From: Dillenia suffruticosa
Lineage: Eukaryota; Streptophyta; Magnoliopsida; Dilleniales; Dilleniaceae
NCBI GenBank assembly: GCA_033439265.1
Contig: JAVTVX010000011.1
Span: 8,432,590 to 8,496,589, forward strand
Direction: 5' to 3'
DNA length: 64,000 nt
Each line of letters opens with the position of its first letter. The first letter of the stretch is position 1. Positions 34,990 through 47,400 of this stretch are shown one piece after another. Under the pieces are notes generated by a model that worked only from the letters and a program-made list of their open reading frames with translations, did not search any database and was not told where the DNA came from. A program made the translations under genes and the position numbers.

Positions 34990-37900
34990 AAGATGCCTAC
35001 AGCAAGCAATATCAAAAGGCCAAATAAATAACACTTCAAACCAAAGCTCATGATTCTCTTTTGGATGAATACACTCCTCTACAAACATAGGCGAATGGGT
35101 ACTTAAAAGAGCTTCGTGAATCAGCTCTAAAGGATCAAAATGCTGCTGTGCATTCTCAGAAATCCGGCCCTCAAAAGGATGCTCAACAAGGAAGATTTAT
35201 GCCTCGGTTGTAGCCGAAGTGCAGTTCAATATGCTGTCCTTCAAGCAAAAGTAAATGACCATCAAAAAGGATTTCAACATTCAACACACATAGGTGATAA
35301 TAATCAAAACCTTACCACCTCTTTAAATTCCGAAAATTTTCTTATAGATTCGGAAACGGATTATCACATGGTTAGAGATAAAAGAATGATCAAGCGTTTT
35401 GAAAAACTTCCTAACCATAAGATTGTCCGAGTTGCCGATTGACAAAATCTTGAAGTAAAACAAATCAGAGATATTGAAATTTTTGGAAAACCCACAAAGG
35501 TTTTATATGTTCAAAAACTCATTTCAAATCTCTTGTCTATTAACAAAATCTCAAATGATAAAAAATGTAGAGTTATTTTTTATCCAAATTATGTCTCATT
35601 TCAAGATCTCAAGTCAAACCAATGGAATCGCAAAGGGTCTACAAAAATAGGCTTATATTTCTTACGTCAAGAATAATGTGCACATGCTATCCACTCTAAT
35701 AAAGATATTTCCCTTTGGCATGCATGATTAGAGCATCTAAATTATCAAGTATTAAAACATCTCTTTCCAAATTTAAAAATTGAAAATAAATATTGTGAAG
35801 CATGCATATTGGGAAAAGAAACTAGGACTACATATCCTATATCAGACACCACATACAATGCTCCATTCGAATTAGTTCATTTTGGACATATGGATCTCTC
35901 CAATTGTATCTCATTTAGGATACAAATATTTTATTATATTTATTGATCAAAAAACTAGATACACTTGGATATATCTTTTGTATATTAAGGATCAAGTTTT
36001 TGAATCACTCAAAAGTTATTTCAAATATGTGACTAACATTTATAATGGCAAAAATAAAAATTTTAAGATCTGATCATGGTAGTGAATATACGAGCCACAA
36101 TTTTGAGAATTTTCACAGTGATAATGGCATCATTCATCAAATATCATGTATTTATACATCTCAACAAAATGGAGTTGTTAAAAGGAAAAATAGGCATATA
36201 TTGAAAACAGCTAGAGCCATGATGATCGATACTAATGTCCCAAAGAAATTTTGGGATGACGTGGTTAAAACCGCCGTTCACACTATAAATTTAATGCCCT
36301 CTCAACTCTTAAATGGTTTATCTCCTCCAGAGCTTCTCCTAGGAAGAAAACCAAGAATCTCACATTTTAGAGTTTTTGGATATATATGTTATATTCACAT
36401 TCACACCTGATTTAAAGATAAACTAGATCATTGAGGAATGAAATACATATTTTTAGGATATGCCACATTCGAAAAAGGGTATACATGTTATGATACAAAA
36501 ACTAACAAAATATACACATTCAAAAATGTGATATTTGTGGAAGAAGAACTTTTTTTGCAGAAAAGAAGGAGCATGAAGCTCCAAGAGAAGAAACTCAAAC
36601 AAGCTCATGGGAATTTCTAGTTCCTCTTTATCAACCTCCTATGACCGAAAATCAAAGGGCTAACGAAAATATGCAAACAAATGAAGAAAGATCAAGCCAT
36701 TCGGAGGAAGAACCATTAAATGATTTAGGGGGAGTTCAACAAATGGATGAGGTCGAATCTGAAGAACCTCCTTCTCAAGTAAGAAGATCAACAAAATTTA
36801 AGTTTCCACCATCAGAATGGGTCAACCAAATATATCCCATTTATGATTACTACACCACATCTCGTGTTTTTTCGAGTTATCAAGCATTCATGAATGGGAT
36901 AGATAAGGAGATTGAACCCAAGCATTCAAAGAAGTTTCAAAAGATCTTAGATAGAGGGAAGCAATGAATAAAGAATTGGAAACTCTAACTAAGAATAACA
37001 TTAGAAGATCACCTCTCTACCAAAAGGAAAAAAAGCCGTGGGATGCAAATGAGTGTTCAAAATCATGTATAAGAGTGATGGCTCTATCGAAAGATTCAAG
37101 ACAAGGCTTGTACCAAAATAATATACTCAAACTTATGGGATTACCTACAAAGAGACCTATACTTCAGTTGCAAAAAATGAACACAGTTAGAGTGCTAATA
37201 TCTTTGGCTATAAATCATGGATGGAGCATCTACCAAATGGACGTTGCCAATGCATTCCTTCAAGGGGATCTTGAAAAAGAAGCATATATGCATCTATCTC
37301 AAGAATTTCAACAATATGAAGGAAAAGTATGTAGGCTTCACAAGTCCATAAACATGCTAAAACAATTTCCTAAAGCATAGGATGCAAAACTAAGCCATAC
37401 TTTCCTTAGTGATGGTTTTTCCAAATGCAATAGGGATTCTTCTCTATTTGATAAAAAGAATGATGGAAAAATTATCATTGTACTAGTTTATATAGATGAT
37501 ATAATTATCACAGGAAATGACATATACCACATATACTTAGAGAATTCTTGAAATTTAAATTTGAAATAAAGGATTTGGGAAGACTAAAATATTTTCTAAG
37601 AATTGAATTAGCCTATTATCCAATTAAGTTAGTTCTATTCCAAAGAAAATATACTCTTGACCTTTTGCAGAAGACAGGGAAAACAAGGAGCAAAGCTAGC
37701 TTGCAGCCCTGTCTCTACCTTTGGTTCCTTAGCAGATGATGATGAGCCATATAAGGATATAGGAAGATATCAAAGGCTTGTAGGAAGGCTAATCTACCTC
37801 ACCATCACAAAACCAGATATCTCCTATGCCGTGAGTAGGATTAGCCAACAACACATACATGGACCTAAAAAACAACATTAGAGAGCAGTTGAACGAGTGC

Positions 37901-38515
37901 TCCATTACCTTAAAGGATCTCCTAGGCTAGGAATATGGATGAAGAAAAATGAGATCTCAGAAATCGAAGGATATTGCGATGCAGATTGGACAAGAGATAC
38001 CTCCGATCGGAAGTCTATCTCGGAATATTGTATGTTTGTTCGAGGAACTTGGTTGCATGGAAAAACAAAAGGCAACATGTGATGTCTCGTTCAAGTGCTG
38101 AAGCTGAGTACAGGGCCATGACATCGACTACTAGTGACATAGTTTGGCTAAAAACCTTGGTAGAAGAATTAAGATTTGAAATTTCCACCCCTATCAAACT
38201 CCATTATGATAATCAATCCACTATCCATATTGCCACCAATCTAGTATTTCATAAGCGAACAAAACATATAGAGATAGATTGTTATTTCTTCCACAAGTGG
38301 AAGAAAAGTTAATTGTCACTCCTCATATTGATGGAAGACAAAACATATAGAGATAGATTGTTATTTCTTCCACAAGTGGAAGAAAAGTTAATTGTCACTT
38401 ATATTGATGGAAGACTACAACTTGCAGACATCTTCACTAAAGGAGGAATTGCAGCTCATCTACAAGAAATAATGAGCAAATTTTATACTATTGATATCTA
38501 CGCACCTACTTGAGG
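34990..38515 (+). pseudogene. copia-4 gag-pol remnant
   Basis: Short gag remainder, protease with the second active-site region changed (LIDSETDYHMV, about 35341-35375), GAG-pre-integrase (about 35690-35880), integrase (35882-36410, SDHGSEYTS and QQNGVVKRKNRH, where the catalytic Glu reads Lys), hinge (36438-36960), RVT_2 (36964-37600, YIDDIIITG) and RNase H (37735-38500). Several stops and frameshifts. The overall order and motif spacing follow copia-1. Confidence 0.88.
38259..38416 (+). repeat. 79-bp tandem duplication in copia-4 RNase H
   Basis: ACAAAACATATAGAGATAG at 38259 recurs at 38338. Each copy contains the small palindrome CTTCCACAAGTGGAAG. The second copy differs by a few bases near its end (CACTTATATTG versus CACTCCTCATATTG). 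It duplicates the HIEIDCYFFHK coding region. Confidence 0.9.
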
Positions 38516-38520
38516 AGGAG

Positions 38521-38954
38521 TGTTGAAAATAAACATGACAAGATCAACAACCCTTTTTCAAATAAATCAAGATTTCTAACCCATCTCCAAAATCCAACTA
38601 ATGAAACTATCCTGCCCAACGAGCTACTACATAAATAGGTCCAAAGAAGAGCCTTATTATGATCCAAGAAGGGAGGATCCAAGCCCTCCCCCAACCGTTA
38701 GTAAACTAACTGTTTGATAGAGGACTCCAACGGCTAGTAAAACTAGCCGTTGGGAACCCTCCAACAGCCAAAAATATGACTATTGGAAGGCCACTATCTT
38801 TCTCCTTAAATCCTCTTTTTCTCCTATAAATAACTAAAAGCATTGCCTTTGTTTCTTATGAAAAATGCTTCTATAATTTTGTACAAAAAGTCCTTCAATA
38901 ATCAATGATTTTATTTTTGAGTTATTTTTGAATTTCTTGTTTCAAATTTCAACA
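38521..38954 (+). repeat. 3' LTR of copia-4
   Basis: 434 bp. Contains the palindrome at 38726-38754 that the 5' LTR lacks, and a TATA box TATAAATAA at 38825-38833. Confidence 0.9.
38726..38754 (+). promoter_or_regulatory. Palindromic MSA-type (MYB3R) pair in copia-4 3' LTR
   Basis: TCCAACGGCTA on the plus strand (38726-38736) and CCCAACGGCTA on the minus strand (38744-38754), both matching YCYAACGGYYA at every position, joined by 7 bp. The TATA box starts 71 bp after the pair. Confidence 0.6.
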
Positions 38955-40251
38955 TCCTCCTCCAAGTACGACGGCTTATCAAGATTGAAAAGGTTTGAAG
39001 TAGTAATTCCTCCTCCACCCAACACTATTATAGGCTATTCCAGAACTCCAACTGGGTCAAATCTCTGGCAGTACTTCTGTATCTCCACATATCGAGTATG
39101 TGAATAAGGCATTATCAGCTATTTTCCAACAAATCCCACAATCATCGATAACCTTCAACTCTCCATGGTCAAAATAGTCAGCTACGGTACCCATATTTGT
39201 TGTGCATTGTCCAAAATTTACTTTCTATCGAATTTGAAAACTTAAGTATTTATTATGTATATACGAGCAGTATGAGATGCCTGCAGCTAGCTATCCGCAG
39301 AATGATTCAGGGACAACCATTCAAGGAACCTTTTTCATTTTCATCTTTGTAACTACATATACGTATTGAGGCACCGAAATTGCAGTAGAATCAAAAACTT
39401 GTCATTGGAGAAATGACAACATTTCATGATTTTGAACAAGCAATTAACTGCATATCACTGATATGCAAAATACAATTAGTAACAAAACAGAATTAACAAA
39501 ACACAATTGGAACTAGCCAAACCATAACACCACATGCATGGTGCAGAAACTGGAACATAAAGACTGACCCAACATGACCAAATAAAATCGCATAGCAAGC
39601 AAAAGCGATTTTTCCAAAAAGAAACAGAACTGTAAATGTGAAATGATAAAATTGAGGATAAATGTCTGCCACTCATTACCCAAAAAGAATATCAAAATAC
39701 ATCCGCCAACCACCAAAACGTACCCAATCTAATAAGAGTTACACAACAAATTTATATAAATGCTATGGGGCAAGAAAACCCTCCCTGCTACCAGCCAAAA
39801 GAGCAAATCCATGGGTTTTCAAGCGATATATGCCGACAAGGGAAGTAACATCCTCCCCTTAAGAATTGCTTACCATGACTACAGAAAACGAAAAAAGAAA
39901 AAATAAATAAATAAATGATGGAACACACTGGTGGAGCCGTGCATTCTGCTATAGAACACCTGGAGTCACCATAATACAACATATTTGCACCCATACTCAA
40001 GAAAATTGGGCACGAGAATTCCATACTGTCTTTTTTCCTTTCCTAGGAACTTGAGATGTGAAGATATGGAGAATGTATACCTGAAGATACCAGTGGTTCA
40101 CTGACCTCCATGACCAATGAACTGGCCTGACACTTGATCAAGGCTTGGTAACAACTTCCAGCTTCTCAAAAGACATCACCAAACGAATCAAACGAACACA
40201 GAACACATTGCAAGGAAACTTCACACTTTAAAGGTGCCCATGAACTTAAAG
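38955..40251 (-). other. Copia-4 flank and 3' untranslated/downstream region of the importin gene
   Basis: No plus-strand gene is supported. The part next to 40251 must include the 3' untranslated region of the minus-strand importin gene; its polyadenylation site cannot be fixed. The only TTTATT (AATAAA on the minus strand) I noticed is near 39250. The first 250 bases may belong to the unknown sequence that copia-4 entered. Confidence 0.4.
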
Positions 40252-41402
40252 TCATGAGGTAGTAGCAGCAGTTGCCTTTTCTGCATTCTCGATCTCACCT
40301 CTCCTCTGATCAGCATGTTGAGCAATACCATTTGCAAGCGCCTGGTAATGGAAATCTAGTGTCTGAGTCAGGTTCTGGAACCTCAATGGGTCCATGGCTT
40401 GCATGCCTTCCATCCAAAAAGGAGAGAGTTAATATCCAAGCAGAAAAGAATATATTATAACCATTGAGGCCTGAAACAGTTGACAGGTAAGAGACTTGTG
40501 AACATACTCTTAATTGTATCCACAAAGAAAATAAAAGCATCCACATCATCAATTGGTGATTGCAACTCATCATCGTCGCTGTAATCATCATCCGAATCGT
40601 CCTCATCATCTGAATCCCGTCTAAAAACACTTGCCTGCTTCAAATCATATTTGAAGGATCATGTTATGCTGCCAAAATATAGTTTAGACGGACAAATGTG
40701 ATAAGAGAGGACTCCTAGACACATGACAAAAGAAAAAAAATAAAGCAAGGATGGGCCACTCTTTGACTTTGACTTTGACTTTTGTCCATTCAAATGTCAC
40801 GAAGGAATTGCTTCTGGCCAAAGAACACCATTAATTTCCATAGAAAAAGGATCAGCTCAAAGACGGAGTGAAGGACTGTCCATTCCATTTGAACAATTTC
40901 GGATATCTCAGAGATAGTAAAATGAGAATAAGAGAAATCTTGAAACCATGCTGTAAGAATTCAGAAATAAGAATTCAGGAATCACCATCGAAGCACCACA
41001 GACCTGAGAAGCTAATTTTTTAAGTGTCATGCTATCAGCTTCGTCCCCATCCTCGTCGTCAACACCCATTTCCTTGTCAGACCCATCGCCATCTTCATCA
41101 TCATCCGATTGGAAACCATCAATGGCATCATCATCTTCAGCCTCTTCCTCCTTAGCGGCTTCTGGTCATGTAATTTTGAAGTACAAATGATAACTAAGAA
41201 AGAGATAATGGTATATCTAACATTGCTTTGAGAGAAAGAGAGAGAGAGAGAGAGACCTGCCAACTGATCCTTGTATGCAACTAGTAAATCAAGAGAGGCC
41301 CTGAAAACACGACCCAAAGCCTCTGCTGGTAGCTGATCCGCCGGAAGGGCAAGCAATGATGTCAATCCCAAGCAGCAAACTTTCTTATCATGCTCCCTAC
41401 AC

Positions 41403-41435
<33 letters not shown>

Positions 41436-44400
41436 TAATGAGCCAAGGAAATCTGTAATAACCATCAATTAGTATATTCAAAATGAAACAAATAGGACAA
41501 TGGTCAGTTAAAAATACTGTACAAATTCTTAGACATGTACTGGCCAATGTACTTCCCTTAAATGTAGATCTAAGATGGTAGATAAGATTCTTCAAAACAC
41601 ATAGGACACTCGTCCATATCAATATCTTTTCAAATACTTTTTTTTTGGGAGGTCCAAAAGGAAACATAGGCTACAAGATGAGGAATTACCACCCCCCCCC
41701 CCCCGGGAAAAAAAAGTCAAAAAAACTCAAAATTCTTGTAGTGCATACAAGAAGCTTCTCCAACTCAAAACTGAACAACCTAAACAAGGAGTGGCCACAT
41801 GAATTCACATCTTCCATTCAGTAGTGTCAGCCAACTTTTATTAATAGGAGGCTTGTGGGCCTAGGGCTACAAAATGGGGTAATGCTCCCCATATAACCAG
41901 AATCACTGCACCAACCACAGGCTATGTCCGCCTGTGCAGTAGTGTCAGCCAACACAAATGCATTTGGCTACAACTGACTACTATGACCTAATATGGGGTC
42001 ATAATGGCTGTCATGACCACGCCAAACTATAACTATGGTGATACGACCATGACACATCCATTATGGCAGGGATAGGCCATGACAAGTCCCCAACAAGGCT
42101 ATTACCGCCATAACACTTTCATAGGGCCAACACAGCATGAAAAATCCCATCAATGTGATTGTCAATTTTAATTACATAAACATCATTAAACCTGATACTA
42201 TTGCAACTTTCTGAATATGTCCATCTTTCTCATGTAATCAAGAGTTCCTCAACATCTCAGGGACAATTCTCCACTTCTTGCATTTCGACAGCTAAGCAGG
42301 CTAACCTTTTTGCTAACCTTCTTCAACATATCTATTAAAAATAACCACTCTCCCACTTATTCCAACCATAGAAACAACTAGATCTCTTATACCTTAACCA
42401 GAACATAGTCTATTTAGGTCACTGTTGCTATTCTCCAATTAAATATAAGAGAATAGGATATTTCATACTACATCTCAAACAAAGGTCAAAAAGATTACCT
42501 TTTAAAATTAGCCCGCATCCCACTCTTTTTAACTTGTTGCAACATTTGGAACCAGAGATTAAAAACTTCTGTAGCAACACCAAGTTTTTGCAAGATGTTT
42601 AACGTTAATGCTGCATTGTAGTAAAGAGCATCGGCTATCTGCGAAAATTTAGATTGATTTCATCACAAAGAATTTGACCACAATCCTCTAACCTTTGAAA
42701 GAAATATGAAATGTAGAATTAATTATCCTTGTTCAGTACCAGAACAGACTACATCTCAGACACCACTTGACTACTTGTGGATTGATATGTAATGACACAA
42801 TGACTATTGTGGAGCAAGTGGCAGTTTTGCTAGAAGAGCGAAAAGAGCATCATAATTTGAAAATAAAAGAAGATATGAGATATAAATCCTAAATTGAAAG
42901 TACATTCCATACTCCACTCTAGCCAACATAAAATTACATGAATGTTGCAGAAAATCTGGAGTTATAAAATTCTTCAAACAAACTTTAGAAGAATAGTTTT
43001 TAATATATCCATAAGGACCCAAATCCCATCCGCATCAACTCCACCACCTGGTCCTCCTAGGACAGAGTTCCACATTCCAATGTTATTTTCGGAAATAAGT
43101 ACTAAAAGAGAAAAAAGGCATGCAACTGAATGTAATGAGACTTGGCTGACATTTTACTATCATTAAATAACTGCTTCCAATGACTGGACTGTGAAATGTA
43201 GCATGATTATTTACGTAGAAAGCAAGGCAGCAACCCAATACTAAACACTCACCACTTGTATCAATAAACATTTCAGGTATGACCTCTCAGTACGATGTAA
43301 TCTCTCAACAGTAATTCTCAGATATGGCTCAACCCATTGATCCACTTGGCCTCTGCAGTTTTGAAACACCACTTCAATGAGCTTAGGTGCGGGCTCAATA
43401 TCATTATCCTCCATATTTTTATTGGCCATAATCTGAAAGGGAAAAAAAATGAATAAGCAGGTGGCACTTTTCAACAAGGTAATAAATGAAGAAAGCATTG
43501 GTTTTTTTTTTCTTTTTTTTTTTGGGGGGGGGGGGAACCTTTTAAAAGTCAATAAGAAATATAACTTGTTCTAGACTTCACAATTCCCTGCGTACTCTTG
43601 GGTTTACACTATATTCGGACAGAGATTTTAAGAATGCATATTTTAAAAGAAAATTTGGTTGAAAGGATGTGCAGGTGGTGATACCACTTATCCAACAAGG
43701 TCAGATGGTGACTAGACAAAAACCATGGGATGGTTGTGTAGTTCGAACATGGGAACCAAAGGTAATGAAGCCAAGCAGTGACAAAGACCCAACAATATCA
43801 TCATATTTCAAGAAAATCATATTGTGCATATGCAATCCTAATATCATATTCAGTCCTGTTATACCAACAGTTATATAAATGGAGTCAACTACTTCAACAT
43901 TCTTAGCATTCCTATCATATTTCTAATGCCAAAAATGAAGATATATCACAAATGTGGGAAGCAGAATGACTCCTTGATTTTCCTATTATCAGATCTGTGC
44001 AAAAATGATTTCGAAAACCTTTCTACATTTATACACAAACAGCTGATTACTTTAGTGTCTACAGCATTTTAAACGCTAACTGCAATGGTCTTTCTAAATG
44101 CAACCTAATATTAAAGTTGAAACCTGACCGATGATATCATATTCCAAAGGCTTTGCTGGTAGTCTGGTTCCTTGCATGCAAGAAAATGTGCTGTACTCCT
44201 TGATATATAATTGTCCAATGGAACCAGAATATCTACACAAAATAGAAATTTATGAGAACCAAAATGCTGGGAAAGAAAGAAAGAGAAGGATTACCAGACA
44301 ATTAAAGCATGTTACCCATTCCAAGATACAAATCAATGCAATGAAGAACAAAACGTTGCATATGAATTTCAGCAGAGGATATAAGATTAACGCACGACCA

Positions 44401-47400
44401 GAATGGACAGCTTTTAAGTCATCTTCAGGAACAAAAAACATGTAAAAATATAGCATACTTTTATCTGATTTATGTGAGGCCAGAACAAGTAATTTAATTT
44501 TCTGAAGTTTATGAGACTCATTGACAAAGCCATCTTGTTAAAGTCTCCCATCCTTTTCTAAAGACCATATTTTCCTGCATATACAGAACTACAGGAACAT
44601 CTACACAATATAGTCATTATACACCTTCATTGAACTCTTCAAACATCATTGTCATCCATGTCTCCTCATAAATCACATTGTCATGTTTTCACCTCTTCAC
44701 CCTGTGCACAGCAAGCATGAATACTCTCGAATATTTCTCCAACTCATCCAGCCTAAATTAATACTCTGCAGTGTAGTTCTCCTTAGAAGTTTACTATTGT
44801 AGCTCATCCTTATTGGCGTTCTTTATAATTGAGTCCTACTCAACCATGACTCTGCCGAAGCATTAGTATTGATAACATACATCTTCCAAGCATCTCTCTG
44901 CACAAAATTCTTACTTTAAGTGGTTTAACTACGAAGGATCTACAACAACATTTGGTGATTCTGAAAACTACCATCGCAAATTCAAGCTAGCTCCAGGACT
45001 GCAAGAGCTTATGCTGCATTTGCAAGAAATATACTCCATGGGGAAAATATCTTTGTAAAATATATTTTTCAAGAAAACTTTATTTCAAGATTTTCCACAT
45101 GTTTGGAATTGTTCAAAATTTCTCAGGAAAAGGTTCACCATTATTACCACAATTTATGACCTTCCACTTTCTCAAGATCACAAACATCCTAGGAAACTTT
45201 CCAGATGTTCTCTGGTTTTCATTTTCTTTTTATTCTTTCTGAAAAATTTTCCTAAATTTGAGAAGACGAACAAAGAAACATTTTGTTCTTTTGTTTGTAT
45301 TCTTCTCCAAAATTATTCCAATTTCCAAGAAACAAATACAACCTTAAGTTGTGATTCAGGAAATATCGGAACAGAAAAAATCTGAAAAATAAGATTTTCC
45401 TTTATTTCATTTCTGAGTATCTAGAAATTTTCTCAAATCTGAGAGAATATTTTCCACAGGGGTACGAAAATTAGGGAAGGATGTTATTTTCAAGTTTGAA
45501 CAGGAAAAACATAGCAATTTTGTCAATAATAGACAACCCATTTTAGGAAAATTTTGATCAATTCCAAAAATACGAAGAAAATTATATTTTGGGAAAATAT
45601 TTTTTGGTGGAATATGTTTTTTGGGAAACAAATACAACCTAAGGGATAACACATTTTTCATAATATCCATCAGCTAATGCAAGGGCACTAGGGGAATATG
45701 ACTTCTAGTCTGCACTTACAACAACCACAATGATGAAAGAATGCTGAGAGAGAGAGAGAGAGAGAGAAGCACAGTCACACACACAATAGCAGCATGTTTG
45801 GAAAATTTAATAATCACCTTCAATCATTTTTCCTTTTTTAGTTTAGGTACATTGCAACAAAACACTATTATCTCTAAACAGGAGATGCCTACACTTTCTC
45901 ACAAGAATTTTCACTATTTCTAGGGAATGACAAACAGAATCTTAAAAATCACAATTAATAAGTTTCACTAACCCATGCAATGGCACACAGCTTCGTAAGT
46001 AGACAAAAGAACTAGCAAATTATGAAATAAATTTGATAAATTTAGCATCTACAGAAGGACATTCATAGCACAATTTAGAAGAAGCATACTTGGAAAGAAG
46101 TCAATAGCCCAATCAGATAACGCTTCCATCATTAAAGGCCACAGGCTCCACATGTCCATCGATATAGTTGGAGAGAAAAATGTCATGTAAGAAACAATTT
46201 CCAAAACTTCTTCAAAAACCTCTGCAGAAATTCATTCAATAACAGTAAAAGCAAACATCAAACTCTGGCAGTATTAGTGATGAAGACAACCAATACAGGA
46301 TGCTAACTTCAGCCAAGAAAGACTTCAAATTAAAATCAAAACAATACCAACAGAGAGTGTAACATAAACCAACATCCCCAGAAATTAAGAAAAGAAAACT
46401 AAGCTCCGGATGGGAAAAAAGGAAGCTGCCAGTGACATTCCAACAATTTTGCAAATAGCAGACTGTACTAGATACTTCCCTGTTTAAACACTTGGCCAAA
46501 CCTATCTTAAAATCAGTACTAGATAGGATTATGTACCAACTTTCAATGTCTAAATTTACACAGCGCATATTCATAGAAAATAACTGCTATGTTATCCATC
46601 ATACCAAAACAAATTTCAGGCAAAGGTTACACACAAAAACTCCAAGAAAAGGTGCCAAATATTTCAGACACTGTATCTTAATTTCAATCTGGACTTGATA
46701 AAGCAAAAATATTAAGACTTGGGAAAGAGAAGAGGAAGAAACACATAACATCTAAATAGTGGTAGTTTGACATGTTCGTAACATTATTTTGCTCTCATTA
46801 CTTTGATATTAAGAAGAGGGACAGGGAGGATTACAGCCAATCTGTGATACCCTATCCAAAATTGACCCAATATGAAAAAGAGGCCTTTCCAGCTACACAA
46901 CATCATTTTTTTCTATGTTGAAAAGGCCATTTCCCCAGGATGGCCATTTTCATAAGTCTCAAGTTTTACTAACAAGAAAGGTGATCCAGGACAAGGCAAG
47001 GATGGTTGATATTGTCTTTAACCTCCCCTCACCCTCAAAATGGTTATTTTGTGATTGTAAATGCTTCCAGGATATATTTGTCATGTAGTAGGCTTAAGTT
47101 ATGAATCCCCAAACCTTCCTTTAGCCAGAAAGTAAATAGTATATTGTGTTCATAATGAGTTGAATTCACTTGATTTTGTGTAACAAGTCAGAGTTGAGAT
47201 GCGAAGGGCACAATGAATGTCACCCTTGTACCAGGGGGTGCATATAAGAAGGTTTTGTTGAAGGAAAGCACAGAGGGAAAAATGCTTTCATTGCCCTTTC
47301 TATTAGAACTCCCTCACCATACAAGTCGATAGATATATAATGCTTTTCATCATTACTTGGTTCATTATGTCATTGAATGAATAGGAGATATAGTTACCAG

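Larger units (their letters stand above)
34374..38954 (+). mobile_element. Decayed Ty1/copia element (copia-4), same lineage as copia-1
   Basis: LTRs 34374-34743 (370 bp) and 38521-38954 (434 bp), TGTTGAAAAT...TTTCAACA. The primer-binding site TTGTATCAAAGTGGGTG is a degraded initiator tRNA-Met site (34744-34760). A polypurine tract GAGGAGGAG precedes the 3' LTR. Protein domains align with copia-1 throughout. Flanks CCCTA (34369-34373) and TCCTC (38955-38959) match at only 3 of 5 positions, so the target duplication has decayed or the ends were rearranged. The 3' LTR has about 64 bp extra, including a perfect palindrome. Confidence 0.9.

Noticed and set aside
34364..38959. TCCTC as target duplication of copia-4
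   Set aside because: TCCTC occurs right after the 3' LTR but is separated from the 5' LTR by several bases; the adjacent 5-mers agree at only 3 of 5 positions.
40310..40643. 106-codon and 62-codon minus-strand ORFs as separate genes
   Set aside because: They are importin exon 16 (40634-40508) read through its intron; splice phases show it is part of the importin gene.
43667..43765. tRNA-like sequence around GTAGTTCGAACATGGG
   Set aside because: The B-box match is poor and no A-box or cloverleaf could be drawn.
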